From: CAXMST01 sp963790085 | GTDB lineage: Bacteria > Actinomycetota > Thermoleophilia > Solirubrobacterales > 70-9 | DNA length: 64,000 bases | NCBI GenBank assembly: GCA_963790085.1 | Contig: CAWBNH010000013.1 | Coordinates: forward strand, 310,001 to 374,000 | Reading direction: 5' to 3' | Shown: in pieces, positions 1 to 8,072 of the stretch | Position numbering within the stretch: the first letter of the stretch is position 1 | How the letters are laid out: each line of letters begins with the position of its first letter | The notes under the pieces: model-generated | Seen by the model: only the letters and a program-made list of their open reading frames with translations | Told to the model about the DNA's origin: nothing | The model's database searches: none | Made by a program: the position numbers and the translations under genes

Positions 1-741
1 GCAAGGATCGAGGGCCTCGTCGAGGGGGTCTTCAGCCGCGCCTTCAGCTCGCAGGTCCAGCCCGTCGAGATCGCCCGCAAGCTTGCGAAGGAGATGGACT
101 CCCACCGGACCGCGTCGGTCTCGCAGGTCTATGCGCCGAACCAGTACACGGTCTGGCTCTCAACCGAGGACCACGAACGGCTCGAGGGCTACGAGCGGTC
201 GCTGGCGCAGGAGCTCTCGGCCTATCTGCTCGAGCACGCCCGTCGCCAGGACTACGCGTTGCTGACCCGGCCTGAGGTCCTGATCGAGACCGACGACCGC
301 CTGCGTCTCGGGGAGTTCGGGATCCAACCGCGCCTCGTCAAGCCACCGGCCCGCAAGGGGGAGAGCGCCGAGCAGGGTCAGCCGGGCCACACGATGGTCT
401 ACACCGCGCCGCCGAAGGAGACGAAGCCGAAGCGCGCGAAGGCCGCCCCCCCGGCTGAGACGCGAGCGATCGTCTCGCTCGGCGACCGCCGCTACGTGCT
501 CGAGGGGCCGGTCGCGGTGATCGGCCGCTCGCGGGAGTGCGACTGCGTCCTCGACGACCGCAACATCTCCCGGCGCCATGCCGAGCTGCGCCGCGCCGCC
601 ACCGGCGACTGGTCGATCGCGGATCTAGGCTCGACCAACGGCGTCAAGCTCAACGACCGCCGCGTCGAGTCGGCTCGGCTGGCGCCCGGCGACGAGGTGG
701 TCCTCGGCACAACCCGCTTCACCTTCGACATCGAGCAGTGA
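1..741 (+). CDS. fhaA: FhaA-like FHA-domain protein (5' end outside window)
   Basis: Phosphothreonine-binding regulator that in Actinobacteria links Ser/Thr kinases to peptidoglycan synthesis. The reading frame is open from base 1, so the true start lies upstream. The visible 246 residues begin inside the N-terminal DUF3662 domain (GLVEGVFSRAF...QPVEIARKLAKEMD), continue through a variable Lys/Ala/Pro-rich linker at about residues 115-155, and end in an FHA domain. That domain has the signature GRSRECDCVLDD, then SRRHAE and a GSTNG loop, which are the phosphothreonine-contacting elements. It is the first gene of the fha-pstP-rodA-pbpA-pknB cluster and lies 33 bases before the next FHA gene. 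Identification is firm from domain order and context; only the 5' end is missing. Confidence 0.93.
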   Translation, partial: ARIEGLVEGVFSRAFSSQVQPVEIARKLAKEMDSHRTASVSQVYAPNQYTVWLSTEDHERLEGYERSLAQELSAYLLEHARRQDYALLTRPEVLIETDDRLRLGEFGIQPRLVKPPARKGESAEQGQPGHTMVYTAPPKETKPKRAKAAPPAETRAIVSLGDRRYVLEGPVAVIGRSRECDCVLDDRNISRRHAELRRAATGDWSIADLGSTNGVKLNDRRVESARLAPGDEVVLGTTRFTFDIEQ

Positions 742-774
742 GCCGTTCCGCCGACTCACGGGGCGACGAACGCG

Positions 775-1266
775 ATGGAAGGTGATCCGCTCGCGGTAGC
801 CCTCAAGTTCGGGTTTCTCGCGGTCCTCTACCTGTTCCTGTTCGCCGTCGCCCGCAGCGCGCTCAAGGATCTGCGGGCCGGCGGGGCGTCCGCCCCGATC
901 CAGGACGGAACGGGGATGCACGCGGTGCGGGGCGGGCGCGTCGCCGCCACGGACGCCTGGCTGGTCGCGCTGAGCGGCGCCGGACTGGAGGTCGGCGAGC
1001 GGGTCGACCTGTTCGGCGGGGTTACGATCGGTCGCGGCGCGGACGCCGACCTGCGGATCGAGGACCGATTCGCATCAGGGGTCCACTGCCGCGTGTACAG
1101 CCGCGGGAACACCTATCTGCTCGAGGACATGGGCTCGACCAACGGCACCTTCCTGAACGGCGCCCGCCTCGAGGGCGAGGCGAGGCTCAAGGATCTCGAC
1201 GAGATCGCGATCGGGGACACTACGTTCCGCTTCGAGCTCTCGATTCCCGACGCCGGTGGCGGTTAG
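775..1266 (+). CDS. fhaB: FhaB/FipA-like membrane-anchored FHA protein
   Basis: Small (163 aa) FHA protein with one N-terminal membrane helix (about residues 8-28, FGFLAVLYLFLFAVARSAL) and a cytoplasmic FHA domain (about 80-155) carrying GRGADADLRI, SGVHCRVY and GSTNGTFLNG. In Mycobacterium the equivalent protein recruits phosphorylated partners such as FtsZ and other divisome or elongasome factors. Its position between fhaA and the PP2C phosphatase matches the actinobacterial order. No strong Shine-Dalgarno is visible before the ATG. The serine of the usual SRxH motif is replaced by a SGVHC arrangement, so the phosphate-contact geometry may differ slightly. Confidence 0.88.
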   Translation: MEGDPLAVALKFGFLAVLYLFLFAVARSALKDLRAGGASAPIQDGTGMHAVRGGRVAATDAWLVALSGAGLEVGERVDLFGGVTIGRGADADLRIEDRFASGVHCRVYSRGNTYLLEDMGSTNGTFLNGARLEGEARLKDLDEIAIGDTTFRFELSIPDAGGG

Positions 1267-1269
1267 GTT
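1264..1269 (+). promoter_or_regulatory. -10-like TAGGTT, 6 nt before the pstP ATG
   Basis: The hexamer TAGGTT overlaps the fhaB TAG stop and is followed by exactly six bases and then the ATG at 1276. With a usual -10 to +1 distance this gives a leaderless pstP transcript. No TTG-type -35 is seen 17 bp upstream. It fits a pattern repeated at other starts in this window. Confidence 0.35.
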
Positions 1270-1275
1270 CGCACG

Positions 1276-2571
1276 ATGCTGCGAGTAGCTGAGGCCGTAC
1301 ATCGAACCGACACCGGACGGCAGCGAAACGCCAACGAGGACTCGTTCTTCTCACGGGCGCCCGTGTTCGCGGTCGCCGACGGGATGGGGGGAGCGCAGGC
1401 GGGCGAGGTCGCGTCGCGGCTGGCGGTGGAGGCCTTCGAGCCGGAGCCGAGCGGCGACGTCGGGCCCGAGGCCTACCTGCGGGGGACCGTTGAGGAGGCG
1501 AACAAGCTGATCTTCGATCACGCGCAGGGTGACGCCTCGCGGTCGGGGATGGGAACCACCTTGACCGCGGCGATCGTCGCCGGCGACGAGGTGAGCTTCG
1601 GCCACGTCGGGGACTCGCGGGCCTACCTTTACCGAGACGGCGAGTTGAGTCAACTGACGAACGATCACTCGCTGGTCGAGGAGCTGCGACGGCAGGGCAA
1701 GCTGACCCGCGACCAGGCCGCGGACCACCCGCAGCGTTCGGTGATCACCCGCGCGCTCGGGCCGGAGCCGGATGTCGCCGTCGACACGATGACCGTTCGC
1801 GGACGCCCCGACGACGTCTACGTCCTCTGCAGCGACGGCCTGACGACGATGGTCTCAGACGATCAGCTGGCCTCGATCCTGGCCGGCTCGGCCGATCTCG
1901 ATCAGGCGGCGCGGAGCCTCGTGCGGGCTGCCAACGACCACGGGGGCCGCGACAACATCACCGTCGTGCTCTTCCGGCTCGAGGACACCGAGGCGGCCGG
2001 GGAGGAGCAGGCGGAGGGTGTGACCCTGGTCGGAGCCGCCGCCGAGCGGGCCGGCCTGACCGCCGACGCCGTCGGCGCGGCCGCCCCGGACGTCGGCGTT
2101 CCGCGGCGCCGGCCCGAGCCGCCGGCCCGCGGCCGCTGGCGCTCCCGCCTGTTGCGGCTGGCGCTCGTCGCGTTGATCGTCGCGGCGCTCGGCTCGGCCG
2201 CCTACTACGGCGCGCGCCAGGTCTGGTTCCTCGGTGCCGACGATGTCGGGCGGGTCACCCTCTACCGCGGGCTGCCCTACGAGCTGCCGTTCGGCATCGA
2301 CCTGTACAGCCCCGTGTACACGGCGCCGGTCACCGTCAGCGCGCTGCCCGAGGATCGTCGCGACACCGCGACCAACCACGAGCTCCGCTCGCGCGACGAC
2401 GCGGTATCGCTGATCGAGGACCTGCAGCGGGACGCAGAGCAGGCGGCTGCCGCCCGGCGCGAGCAGGCCGCCGCCGACCGGGGCAAGGGGAACGCCCGCA
2501 ACGGAGGCAAGAAGGGCTCCAACGGCGGCAAGCCGGGCGGGGAGTCCGGGTCCGGTGGGGGTGGCGGGTGA
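1276..2571 (+). CDS. pstP: PP2C-family Ser/Thr phosphatase PstP
   Basis: Metal-dependent protein phosphatase that dephosphorylates the PknB-type kinases and their substrates. Residues 1-240 form the PP2C domain, with metal-binding aspartates visible in VADGMGG (D35), GDSR (D113), CSDG (D187) and GRDN (D226). A Pro/Arg-rich juxtamembrane linker leads to a transmembrane helix at about 291-313 and an external domain (YYGARQVWF...YRGLPYELP), as in mycobacterial PstP. The tail is unusual: a charged coiled segment (370-405) and then a Lys/Gly/Ser-rich, apparently disordered end. The stop overlaps the next gene's GTG start (GTGA), implying coupled translation. Confidence 0.93.
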   Translation: MLRVAEAVHRTDTGRQRNANEDSFFSRAPVFAVADGMGGAQAGEVASRLAVEAFEPEPSGDVGPEAYLRGTVEEANKLIFDHAQGDASRSGMGTTLTAAIVAGDEVSFGHVGDSRAYLYRDGELSQLTNDHSLVEELRRQGKLTRDQAADHPQRSVITRALGPEPDVAVDTMTVRGRPDDVYVLCSDGLTTMVSDDQLASILAGSADLDQAARSLVRAANDHGGRDNITVVLFRLEDTEAAGEEQAEGVTLVGAAAERAGLTADAVGAAAPDVGVPRRRPEPPARGRWRSRLLRLALVALIVAALGSAAYYGARQVWFLGADDVGRVTLYRGLPYELPFGIDLYSPVYTAPVTVSALPEDRRDTATNHELRSRDDAVSLIEDLQRDAEQAAAARREQAAADRGKGNARNGGKKGSNGGKPGGESGSGGGGG

Positions 2572-3869
2572 GCGCCCGCAACCGGGAGCTGATCGGCCTG
2601 ATCCCGGTAGCCCTCCTGCTTACCGCGGGATTCACCGCGGTGCTCACCGTCAGGGGCAGCGAGGTGAACGACCTGAGCCTGATCTTCGGCGGCTACTTCC
2701 TGGCGATCTGCGTCGTCACGCACATGGTGATCCGGGTCCGCCTCCCGAATGCCGACCCCTACCTGTTTCCGCTGGTGGCGCTGCTCGCCGCGATCGGCCT
2801 GGTGATGATCTACCGGATCGACGAGAGCCTCGCCCGCGACCAGGCCAACTGGTTCGTCCTCGGCCTGATCCTGTTCATCGCGACGATCGTCCTCTTGCGC
2901 GACTACCACGTGCTCGAGCGCTACCGGTACGTGATCGCCCTGGTCAGCCTCGGGTTGCTGCTGATGCCGCGCATGCCGCTGATCGGCTCGCAGGTCAACG
3001 GCGCGTACCTCGGTGTGGACATCGGTCCCCTCGCCTTCCAGCCGGCGGAGTTCGCGAAGATCGGCGTCGTCATCTTCCTCGCCAGCTACCTCCGCGACCG
3101 CCGCGAGGTTCTGGTCGTCGGCGCTCGGCGAGTCGCCGGTGTCACCCTGCCGCCGCTCAAGCATCTCGGGCCGCTCCTGGTCGTCTGGGGCGCCGCGATG
3201 CTGATGCTGGTCTTCATCCGCGACCTCGGCAGCTCGCTGATGTTCTTCGGTGCGTTCCTGGCGCTGATCTACGTCGCCACCAATCGCGTCTCGTTCGTGG
3301 TCATCGGCTTCGCGATGTTCCTGGCGGGAGCATGGTTCTTCGCGTCGACCGTCGGCCACGTCCAGGATCGCGTCGACATCTGGCTCGATCCCTACCAGGA
3401 CCCGGACGGCGCCGGCTTCCAGGTCCTGCAGTCGATGTTCGCCCAGGCCGATGGGGGCCTGTTCGGCCGGGGCATCGCGGAGTCGCTGTTGATCCAGCCG
3501 AACGGCGTACCGCTGATTCCCGAGGTGCAGACGGACCTGATCTACGCCCTGATCGTCGATGAGCTCGGCCTCTTCGGAGGCGCCGCCGTGATCGTCACCT
3601 ACGTCCTGATCGCCGCCCGCGGCTTCAAGATCGCGGCCCTCGCCCAGGACGGGTTCTCGAAGCTGCTGGCGGCCGGCCTGACCGCGGTCTTCGCGCTGCA
3701 GGCGTTCGTGATCATCGGCGGCGTCACCAGGGTGATCCCGCTGACCGGCGTCACGCTTCCGTTCGTCTCCTATGGCGGCAGCTCGGTGGTCGCGAACATG
3801 GTTCTGCTGGCGCTGCTGTTGCTGGTCTCCGACCGTGCCCGCCGTCCCGAGCAGGCGGTGTCGGGATGA
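2568..3869 (+). CDS. rodA: SEDS-family peptidoglycan polymerase RodA/FtsW
   Basis: Multi-pass membrane glycosyltransferase that polymerises lipid II during elongation or division, with its cognate PBP encoded immediately downstream. The 433 aa contain about 10-12 hydrophobic helices. SEDS hallmarks are visible: QPAEFAKI near 158, the essential aspartate in RDLGSS (D219), and the C-terminal signature GGVTRVIPLTG followed by LPFVSYGGSS (384-406). It starts at GTG, overlapping the pstP stop, and ends overlapping the PBP start (ATGA). In this cluster the orthologue is normally called RodA; sequence alone does not separate RodA from FtsW with certainty. Confidence 0.92.
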   Translation: MSARNRELIGLIPVALLLTAGFTAVLTVRGSEVNDLSLIFGGYFLAICVVTHMVIRVRLPNADPYLFPLVALLAAIGLVMIYRIDESLARDQANWFVLGLILFIATIVLLRDYHVLERYRYVIALVSLGLLLMPRMPLIGSQVNGAYLGVDIGPLAFQPAEFAKIGVVIFLASYLRDRREVLVVGARRVAGVTLPPLKHLGPLLVVWGAAMLMLVFIRDLGSSLMFFGAFLALIYVATNRVSFVVIGFAMFLAGAWFFASTVGHVQDRVDIWLDPYQDPDGAGFQVLQSMFAQADGGLFGRGIAESLLIQPNGVPLIPEVQTDLIYALIVDELGLFGGAAVIVTYVLIAARGFKIAALAQDGFSKLLAAGLTAVFALQAFVIIGGVTRVIPLTGVTLPFVSYGGSSVVANMVLLALLLLVSDRARRPEQAVSG

Positions 3870-5317
3870 ACGCGCCGATCACCCGGCTCTACGCCTTCCT
3901 GCTGCTGCTCTTCGGCCTGCTGGTGCTGTTCACCTCGAACTGGGCGGTGTTCGACGCCGAGGAGCTCGAGGCGAGGACCGAGAACAAGCGGCCGCTGCTC
4001 GAGCAGCAGAAGATCAAGCGCGGCGAGATCCGCAGCGCCGACGGCGAGCTGTTGGCGGTCTCCGAGCCCGTCGGGAGCGGCGAGAGGAAGCGCTTCGTGC
4101 GCTCCTACCCGGCCGGGGAGTTGTTCGGCCACCCGGTCGGCTACGACTACGTCGACGAGGGCCGCACCGGGATCGAGAAGTCCGAGAACGACCTGCTGGT
4201 CGGCAAGGAGAACGAGTTCGCGACGATCCTCGAGCAGCTCAGCGGCTCGACCATGCAGGGGAGCGACCTGACGATCACGGTCGATGCCGGCGTCCAGCGG
4301 CTGGCCACCGATCTGCTCAGCCGCCAGTCCAGCCCCGGTGCGGTGGTCGCGATCGAGGTGAAGACCGGGGCGATCAGAGTGATGGCGAGCACTCCGGGCT
4401 ATGACCCGAACCTGGTCCCGGAGCAGATCGCGGAGCTCAACGACCCGCCACCCGGGACGCCGCCGGTGCTGATCAACCGCGCCACGCAGAACCCCTACCC
4501 GCCCGGCTCGACGATGAAGGTGGTGACCGCCGCAGCGGCGCTCGACTCGGGCGAGTTCACCCCCGACAGCACCGTCGACGGCAGCTCACCGCAGGAGGTC
4601 TCGGGCGTGCCGCTCGAGAACTTCGGCAATCAGAGCTTCGGGACGATCACGCTCACCGACGCGCTGACCAACTCCGTCAACACTGCCTGGGCGAACGTCG
4701 GCGAGCAGCTCGGCACCGACACCATGGTCGACTACATGGAGCGCTTCGGCTTCTACGAGCGGCCGGAGATCGACTACCCCGAGGAGCAGATCCGGGCCTC
4801 GGGGCCGACCAGGGGCAGCCGGCTGGTCACGAGCGGCTTCGACGTCGGCCGCGTTGCGATCGGGCAGGGCGGCGCGGAGGGCCAGATGCTGGCGACGCCG
4901 CTGCAGATGGCGATGGTGGCCGCGACGATCGGCAACGAGGGCAAGCTGATCCGGCCGACCTTCTTGCAAGAGGTCACCGACCGGGACGGCCGGGTCACCG
5001 ATCAGCTCGAGCCGGACGAGATCCGTCAGGCGGTCAGCCCCGAGACCGCGGCCGAGCTGACCGAGATGATGGTCAACGTGACCGAGGAGGGCACCGCTGC
5101 GGGCCTCAGCGTCGGCAGCGCGCCGTTCGCGGGTAAGACGGGCACGGCCGAGCGCAACAACGAGGGCCTGAACCAGCCGTGGTTTCTGATGTTCGCCCCG
5201 GCGGATGATCCCGAGATCGCGGTGGTCGCGACGATCGAGAGCTGTCAGGGTTGCTTCGGCGGTGAGGTGGCGGGTCCGATCGCGACCGCCGTGGCAGAGG
5301 ATCTGCTCGCCGGGTGA
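3866..5317 (+). CDS. pbpA: Class B penicillin-binding protein PbpA (transpeptidase)
   Basis: D,D-transpeptidase that cross-links peptidoglycan and is the partner of the upstream SEDS polymerase. It has 483 aa: a short cytoplasmic tail, one membrane anchor (about 8-27), an N-terminal dimerisation region, and a transpeptidase domain with all three active-site motifs. These are SxxK at S215-K218 (GSTMK), SxN at S270-N272 (NSVN) and KTG at K424-G426 (GKTGT). Two cysteines close together near the C-terminus (ESCQGCFGG) could form a disulfide outside the cell. Four-base overlaps on both sides (ATGA, GTGA) place it in the middle of a translationally coupled operon. Length and motifs match mycobacterial PbpA. 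Confidence 0.94.
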   Translation: MNAPITRLYAFLLLLFGLLVLFTSNWAVFDAEELEARTENKRPLLEQQKIKRGEIRSADGELLAVSEPVGSGERKRFVRSYPAGELFGHPVGYDYVDEGRTGIEKSENDLLVGKENEFATILEQLSGSTMQGSDLTITVDAGVQRLATDLLSRQSSPGAVVAIEVKTGAIRVMASTPGYDPNLVPEQIAELNDPPPGTPPVLINRATQNPYPPGSTMKVVTAAAALDSGEFTPDSTVDGSSPQEVSGVPLENFGNQSFGTITLTDALTNSVNTAWANVGEQLGTDTMVDYMERFGFYERPEIDYPEEQIRASGPTRGSRLVTSGFDVGRVAIGQGGAEGQMLATPLQMAMVAATIGNEGKLIRPTFLQEVTDRDGRVTDQLEPDEIRQAVSPETAAELTEMMVNVTEEGTAAGLSVGSAPFAGKTGTAERNNEGLNQPWFLMFAPADDPEIAVVATIESCQGCFGGEVAGPIATAVAEDLLAG

Positions 5318-7080
5318 GGCTGCAGGAGGGACAGGTGCTCGACGGGCGCTACACGCTCGTCCACCGGCTCGGCTCCGGCGGGATGGCCGACGTCTGGCGG
5401 GCCGAGGACGCGGGGCTGGGTCGCGAGGTGGCGCTCAAGGTCCTGCACGAGAACTTCGCCCGCGACGCTGAGTTCGTCGAGCGCTTCCGGCGCGAGGCCT
5501 CGGCGGCGGCGAAGCTCCAGCACCCGAACGTGGTCGCGGTCTTCGACCGCGGCGAGGTCGAGGACACCTACTACATCGCAATGGAGTTCGTCGACGGCTC
5601 CTCGCTGAAGGAGTTGATCCAGCGCGGGCTCAGCATCGACGAGTCGGTCGAGGTTGCCCGCCAGGTGCTGGGCGCGGCGGAGTTCGCGCACGATCGCGGC
5701 ATCGTCCATCGCGACCTGAAGCCGCTCAACGTGCTGATCGACCGCAGCGGCCGGGTCCGCGTCACCGACTTCGGCATCGCCCGCGCGGGCGGCTCGGAGA
5801 TCACGAGGACGGGGTCGGTGATGGGGACCGCGCAGTACCTCAGCCCCGAGCAGGCCCAGGGGCGCGACGTGACCGCGGCCTCCGACGTCTACTCGGTCGG
5901 TGTGATTCTGTTCGAGATGCTCACCGGGCGCGTCCCGTTCGACGCGGACAGCCCGGTCGCGATCGCGATGATGCAGGTCTCGGAGGCGCCCCCGGCTCCG
6001 AGCAGCATCAACCCGGCGGTGCCCCCCGCGCTCGACTCGGTGGTGCTCAAAGCGCTCGCCAAGGACCCCGCGAACAGGTATCAGTCGGCGGCCGAGATGA
6101 TCGCTGCACTCGATGCCGCCGAGGCCAACCCGCAGGTGGCGGGCCACACGGAGCGCTACGCGGCGCTGCCGCCGGCGGACGACGAGCGCGGCAGCCGCAA
6201 GTGGTGGTGGATCGCCGGGATCGCCGCGCTGCTGGCGGCCGCGGCGCTGCTCTGGCTCTTCGTCTTCAGCAGCGACGAGGTCCGGGTGCCGGGAGTGACC
6301 GGCGAGACCGAGACCACCGCGACGCTGCGGCTCCAGGCCGCGGGCTTCGAGGTCGACACCGACCGGGTCGCGAACGCGCAGCCGGAGGGCACCGTGATCG
6401 AGCAGGACCCCCGCGGCGGCGAGACGGCGGAGGAGGGCTCGACGGTGACGCTCTCGGTCTCGCTCGGTCCGGCGCCGGTCAAGGTCCCCGACGTCGTCGG
6501 CAAGGCCCGCGCCAAGGCGCAGAAGCGGATCAGAAACGCCGGCTTCGAGGTTGCGGTCGAGGAGGCCTTCGACGAGACCGTCGCGGCGGGACGGGTGATC
6601 GAGACCAGCCCGGCGGCCGGCACTCTGCTCGTCCCCGGCCAGACCGTGACCCTGGTGGTCTCGCGAGGGACCGAAGCGGTGTCGATCCCGAGCGTCATCG
6701 GCCTCGACCGGTTCGCGGCCAAGTCGGTGCTCGAGGATGCGGGCTTCGTCGTCGACCAGGACTCCCAAAACTCCGACGCCCCCGAGGACGAGGTGGTCCG
6801 CCAGCTCCCCGCGGCCGGTGAGACGCGACCTGCCGGCTCCACGGTGACGATCATCTACTCGAACGGCGCCGGCTCGATCGTGCTCGACGACTACGTCGGG
6901 TTCAAGCAGGGCTTCGCCGAGCGCCAGCTGGCGAAGCTGGATCTCGACGCGGTCGTACGATTCGACACCGTGGACGACGAGTCCGATGACGGCATCGTGA
7001 TCAGCCAGTCGCCGCCGGCCGGCAGCCGGCTGAGCCCTGGCGACCCGGTGGTGCTGGTCGTCGGCGAGTACGTGCCATGA
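5314..7080 (+). CDS. pknB: PASTA-domain Ser/Thr kinase PknB
   Basis: Transmembrane eukaryotic-like kinase that senses muropeptides or lipid II and controls cell-wall synthesis. The kinase domain (about 12-270) has the Gly loop GSGGMADVW, ATP-binding K42, HRDLKPLN (catalytic D134), DFG (152-154) and a Thr-rich activation loop (about 160-172, EITRTGSVMGT). The membrane helix is at about 298-319. Outside are four PASTA repeats (about 323-386, 389-452, 455-519 and 522-588), each with the PxVxG...A...L..AGF pattern. The fourth is divergent (VLDDYVGFKQGFAERQL). The GTG start overlaps the pbpA stop. Only one kinase is present here, whereas mycobacteria have pknA plus pknB. Confidence 0.95.
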   Translation: MRLQEGQVLDGRYTLVHRLGSGGMADVWRAEDAGLGREVALKVLHENFARDAEFVERFRREASAAAKLQHPNVVAVFDRGEVEDTYYIAMEFVDGSSLKELIQRGLSIDESVEVARQVLGAAEFAHDRGIVHRDLKPLNVLIDRSGRVRVTDFGIARAGGSEITRTGSVMGTAQYLSPEQAQGRDVTAASDVYSVGVILFEMLTGRVPFDADSPVAIAMMQVSEAPPAPSSINPAVPPALDSVVLKALAKDPANRYQSAAEMIAALDAAEANPQVAGHTERYAALPPADDERGSRKWWWIAGIAALLAAAALLWLFVFSSDEVRVPGVTGETETTATLRLQAAGFEVDTDRVANAQPEGTVIEQDPRGGETAEEGSTVTLSVSLGPAPVKVPDVVGKARAKAQKRIRNAGFEVAVEEAFDETVAAGRVIETSPAAGTLLVPGQTVTLVVSRGTEAVSIPSVIGLDRFAAKSVLEDAGFVVDQDSQNSDAPEDEVVRQLPAAGETRPAGSTVTIIYSNGAGSIVLDDYVGFKQGFAERQLAKLDLDAVVRFDTVDDESDDGIVISQSPPAGSRLSPGDPVVLVVGEYVP

Positions 7081-8042
7081 GGGTCGCGGTGATTCGGGGC
7101 GGGCGCTCGAGCGAGCATGACGTCTCGCTGCGGTCGGGCGCGTCGGTCTCCGCCGGGCTCCGCGAGGCGGGTCACGAGGTCGTCGAGGTGACGATCGAGC
7201 GCGACGGCCGCTGGATCACCGACGGCAGCGAGCTGGTGGTCAAGCCGGCCGGCGGCCTGCTCGACTGCGACGTGGCCTTCCCGGTGCTGCACGGGCCGTT
7301 CGGCGAGGACGGCACCGTCCAGGGGATGCTCGAGTGCCTCGACATACCCTACGCCGGGCCCGGCGTGCTCGCCGCCGCGACCACGATCGACAAGCTGACC
7401 TGCAAGCGGCTGCTGGCCGAGCGCGGAACCCCGCAGGTGGATTTCTGCGAGGCCGGCGAGCCCGGCTGGCGGGAGCGCGTGGCGGGCTTCGGGCTGCCGG
7501 TCTGGGTCAAGCCCTCGCGGCTTGGATCGAGCGTCGGCATCGGCAGGGTCACCGACCCCGGCGAGCTCGACGATGCCGTCGCAGAGGCCGGCCGCTACGA
7601 CCCACGGGTGATCGTCGAGGCGGACGCCGGCGGTCGCGAGGTCGAGTGCTCGGTACTGGGCAACGAGCGCCCGGAGACATCCGTCCCGGGGGAGATAGTC
7701 GCCCACGCCGACTGGTACGACTTCGAGGCGAAGTACGGCACCGGTGGGATGGAGTTGGTGATCCCGGCCCGGATCGGCGAACGAGCGGCCGCCGAGGTCC
7801 GCCGTCTCGCTGCCGAGGTGTTCGTCGCCTTTGGCTGTAGCGGCCTGGCCCGCTGCGACTTCTTCGTCACCGGCGAGGATCGGGTGCTGGTCAACGAGCT
7901 CAACACGATCCCCGGGTTCACCGAGACCAGCGTCTACGGCAAGCTCTTCGAGGCGAGCGGGATTCCCTACGCGGAGCTCTGCGATCGGCTCGTCCAGCTG
8001 GCGCTCGAGCGCTACCGGCGCGAGCGTCGGTTCGCCTTCTGA
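7077..8042 (+). CDS. ddl: D-alanine--D-alanine ligase
   Basis: ATP-grasp ligase that makes the D-Ala-D-Ala dipeptide for the peptidoglycan stem. The N-terminal motif is GGRSSEHDVSLRSG, followed by HGPFGEDGTVQG, the ATP-grasp loop KPSRLGSSVGI, ECSVLGN, and the magnesium-binding C-terminal NELNTIPGFTETS. At 321 aa it is at the short end of the family. The ATG overlaps the pknB stop (ATGA), so the substrate-supply enzyme is physically coupled to the kinase that regulates wall synthesis. Usual mycobacterial clusters lack ddl at this place. It is the last gene of the operon. Confidence 0.93.
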   Translation: MRVAVIRGGRSSEHDVSLRSGASVSAGLREAGHEVVEVTIERDGRWITDGSELVVKPAGGLLDCDVAFPVLHGPFGEDGTVQGMLECLDIPYAGPGVLAAATTIDKLTCKRLLAERGTPQVDFCEAGEPGWRERVAGFGLPVWVKPSRLGSSVGIGRVTDPGELDDAVAEAGRYDPRVIVEADAGGREVECSVLGNERPETSVPGEIVAHADWYDFEAKYGTGGMELVIPARIGERAAAEVRRLAAEVFVAFGCSGLARCDFFVTGEDRVLVNELNTIPGFTETSVYGKLFEASGIPYAELCDRLVQLALERYRRERRFAF

Positions 8043-8072
8043 GGGGCGGGGGCCTGCCAGTTGCGCGTCGGC

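Noticed and set aside
2277..3359. A 360-codon minus-strand frame opposite pstP/rodA
   Set aside because: Asp/Glu/Gln/Arg/His-rich shadow of the SEDS and PP2C genes.
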